DNA from: Rhodospirillaceae bacterium
Lineage (GTDB): Bacteria > Pseudomonadota > Alphaproteobacteria > Rhodospirillales > Magnetovibrionaceae
Length of the DNA stretch: 7,201 bases
NCBI GenBank assembly: GCA_002401565.1
Contig: NVTL01000071.1
Coordinates: 7,440 to 14,640 of the forward strand
Reading direction: 5' to 3'
How positions within the stretch are numbered: the first letter of the stretch is position 1; every line of letters begins with the position of its first letter. Shown piece by piece: positions 6,677 through 7,201 of the stretch. Both the position numbers and the translations under genes were made by a program. The notes under the pieces were generated by a model. That model ran no database searches. It had not been told where the DNA came from and was given only the letters and a program-made list of their open reading frames with translations.

Positions 6677-7201
6677 TTAATGTTCGAGAAATTCTCGCCA
6701 AAAGCAAAGCCGACAAAACCCTTGGCACCCACGTGTTTCTGATCAGCTGTATTCTTTTGGTGCTGACCTTTTTTGTTTGGACAACGGTCGGCACATTGGA
6801 CGTGGTGAGCACCACCACCGGGGAAGTCATTCCGTCTAGCCGTGTCAAAAGCGTGCAGCATTTAGAAGGCGGCATTATCCGCGAAATATTGGTCAAAGAA
6901 GGTGAACGCGTCAAAAAAGGTCAGGCGCTGATTAAACTGCAACCCACCACCAGCACGGCGCAAGTGGATGAATTGCAAGTGCGCCTATCGTCTTTGAAAG
7001 TCAAAATAGCCCGCTATGAAGCCGAAATTGCCGGGAAAGAAGCTCTGGAACTGACCGCAACCCTTCATTCCAATTTAATGTTGATCGAACGCGCCAAGGA
7101 CCTGTTTTCCATCCGCCAGCAACGTTTGGCCAGCCAGATTAACGAACAAATGCAACTGATCACCCAGCGTGAACAAGAAGTCATTGGTGTTAAGGGGCGC
7201 A
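6673..7201 (+). CDS. HlyD/LapC-family membrane-fusion protein of the type I secretion system (3' end outside window)
   Basis: The first 176 codons are present; family members usually run to about 400-450 residues. A short cytoplasmic N-terminus precedes one transmembrane helix at about 20-42 (HVFLISCILLVLTFFVWTTV). The typical half-motif of the lipoyl-like domain follows, with VQHLEGGIIREILVKEG (61-77) and ERVKKGQALIKL (78-89). After this comes a long, charged alpha-helical hairpin region (about 95-176, for example QVDELQVRLSSLKVKIARYE). By homology it bridges the ABC protein to the TolC-family channel across the periplasm. The start overlaps the ABC stop by four bases (ATGA), so the two are translationally coupled. 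Confidence 0.95.
   Translation, partial: MINVREILAKSKADKTLGTHVFLISCILLVLTFFVWTTVGTLDVVSTTTGEVIPSSRVKSVQHLEGGIIREILVKEGERVKKGQALIKLQPTTSTAQVDELQVRLSSLKVKIARYEAEIAGKEALELTATLHSNLMLIERAKDLFSIRQQRLASQINEQMQLITQREQEVIGVKGR

Noticed and set aside
6301..6914. Minus-strand open frames opposite the end of the ABC gene and the start of the HlyD gene
   Set aside because: They run antisense to well-supported NBD and membrane-fusion protein sequence and have no domain signal.

Overview
The window holds a type I secretion (T1SS) locus, probably from an alphaproteobacterium of the Rhodospirillales/Magnetospirillum type. That guess rests on mid-range GC, codon use and the style of the proteins; no phylogenetic marker is present. 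Two transcription units diverge from an AT-rich intergenic region at about 3169-3562.

Leftwards on the minus strand, a single frame stays open from an ATG at 3168 to the window edge (1056 codons, no stop, 3' end missing). It encodes a very large, acidic protein with no cysteine in the visible part and no signal peptide. Its order is: a short beta-rich N-terminal module like those that open T1SS adhesins; an acidic alanine-rich region with about five degenerate repeats of about 60 residues; a proline-rich segment (PEAPA repeats, then polyproline blocks); a cadherin/Ig-like domain; and a LamG-type jelly roll that appears to be interrupted by a second, complete lectin-like jelly roll. This is most likely the cell-surface adhesin exported by the neighbouring machinery.

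Rightwards on the plus strand are the three classes of T1SS component, in order: a TolC-family outer-membrane protein with a signal peptide (3563-4879); a 563-residue ABC transporter with fused membrane and nucleotide-binding domains and no N-terminal C39-like domain (4985-6676); and an HlyD/LapC-type membrane-fusion protein, cut by the window edge (from 6673). The last two genes overlap by four bases (ATGA). A credible sigma70-like promoter precedes the TolC gene.

The most unusual point is the ABC protein. Walker A and the Q-loop are intact, but the signature motif reads LSLGI instead of LSGGQ, Asp replaces the Walker B catalytic Glu, and Ala stands at the H-loop His position. This pattern is known from the degenerate half of heterodimeric ABC exporters and suggests a second, canonical ATPase subunit outside the window. 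The other notable elements are the unassigned acidic repeats, the nested lectin domains, and an orphan intrinsic terminator between the divergent genes.
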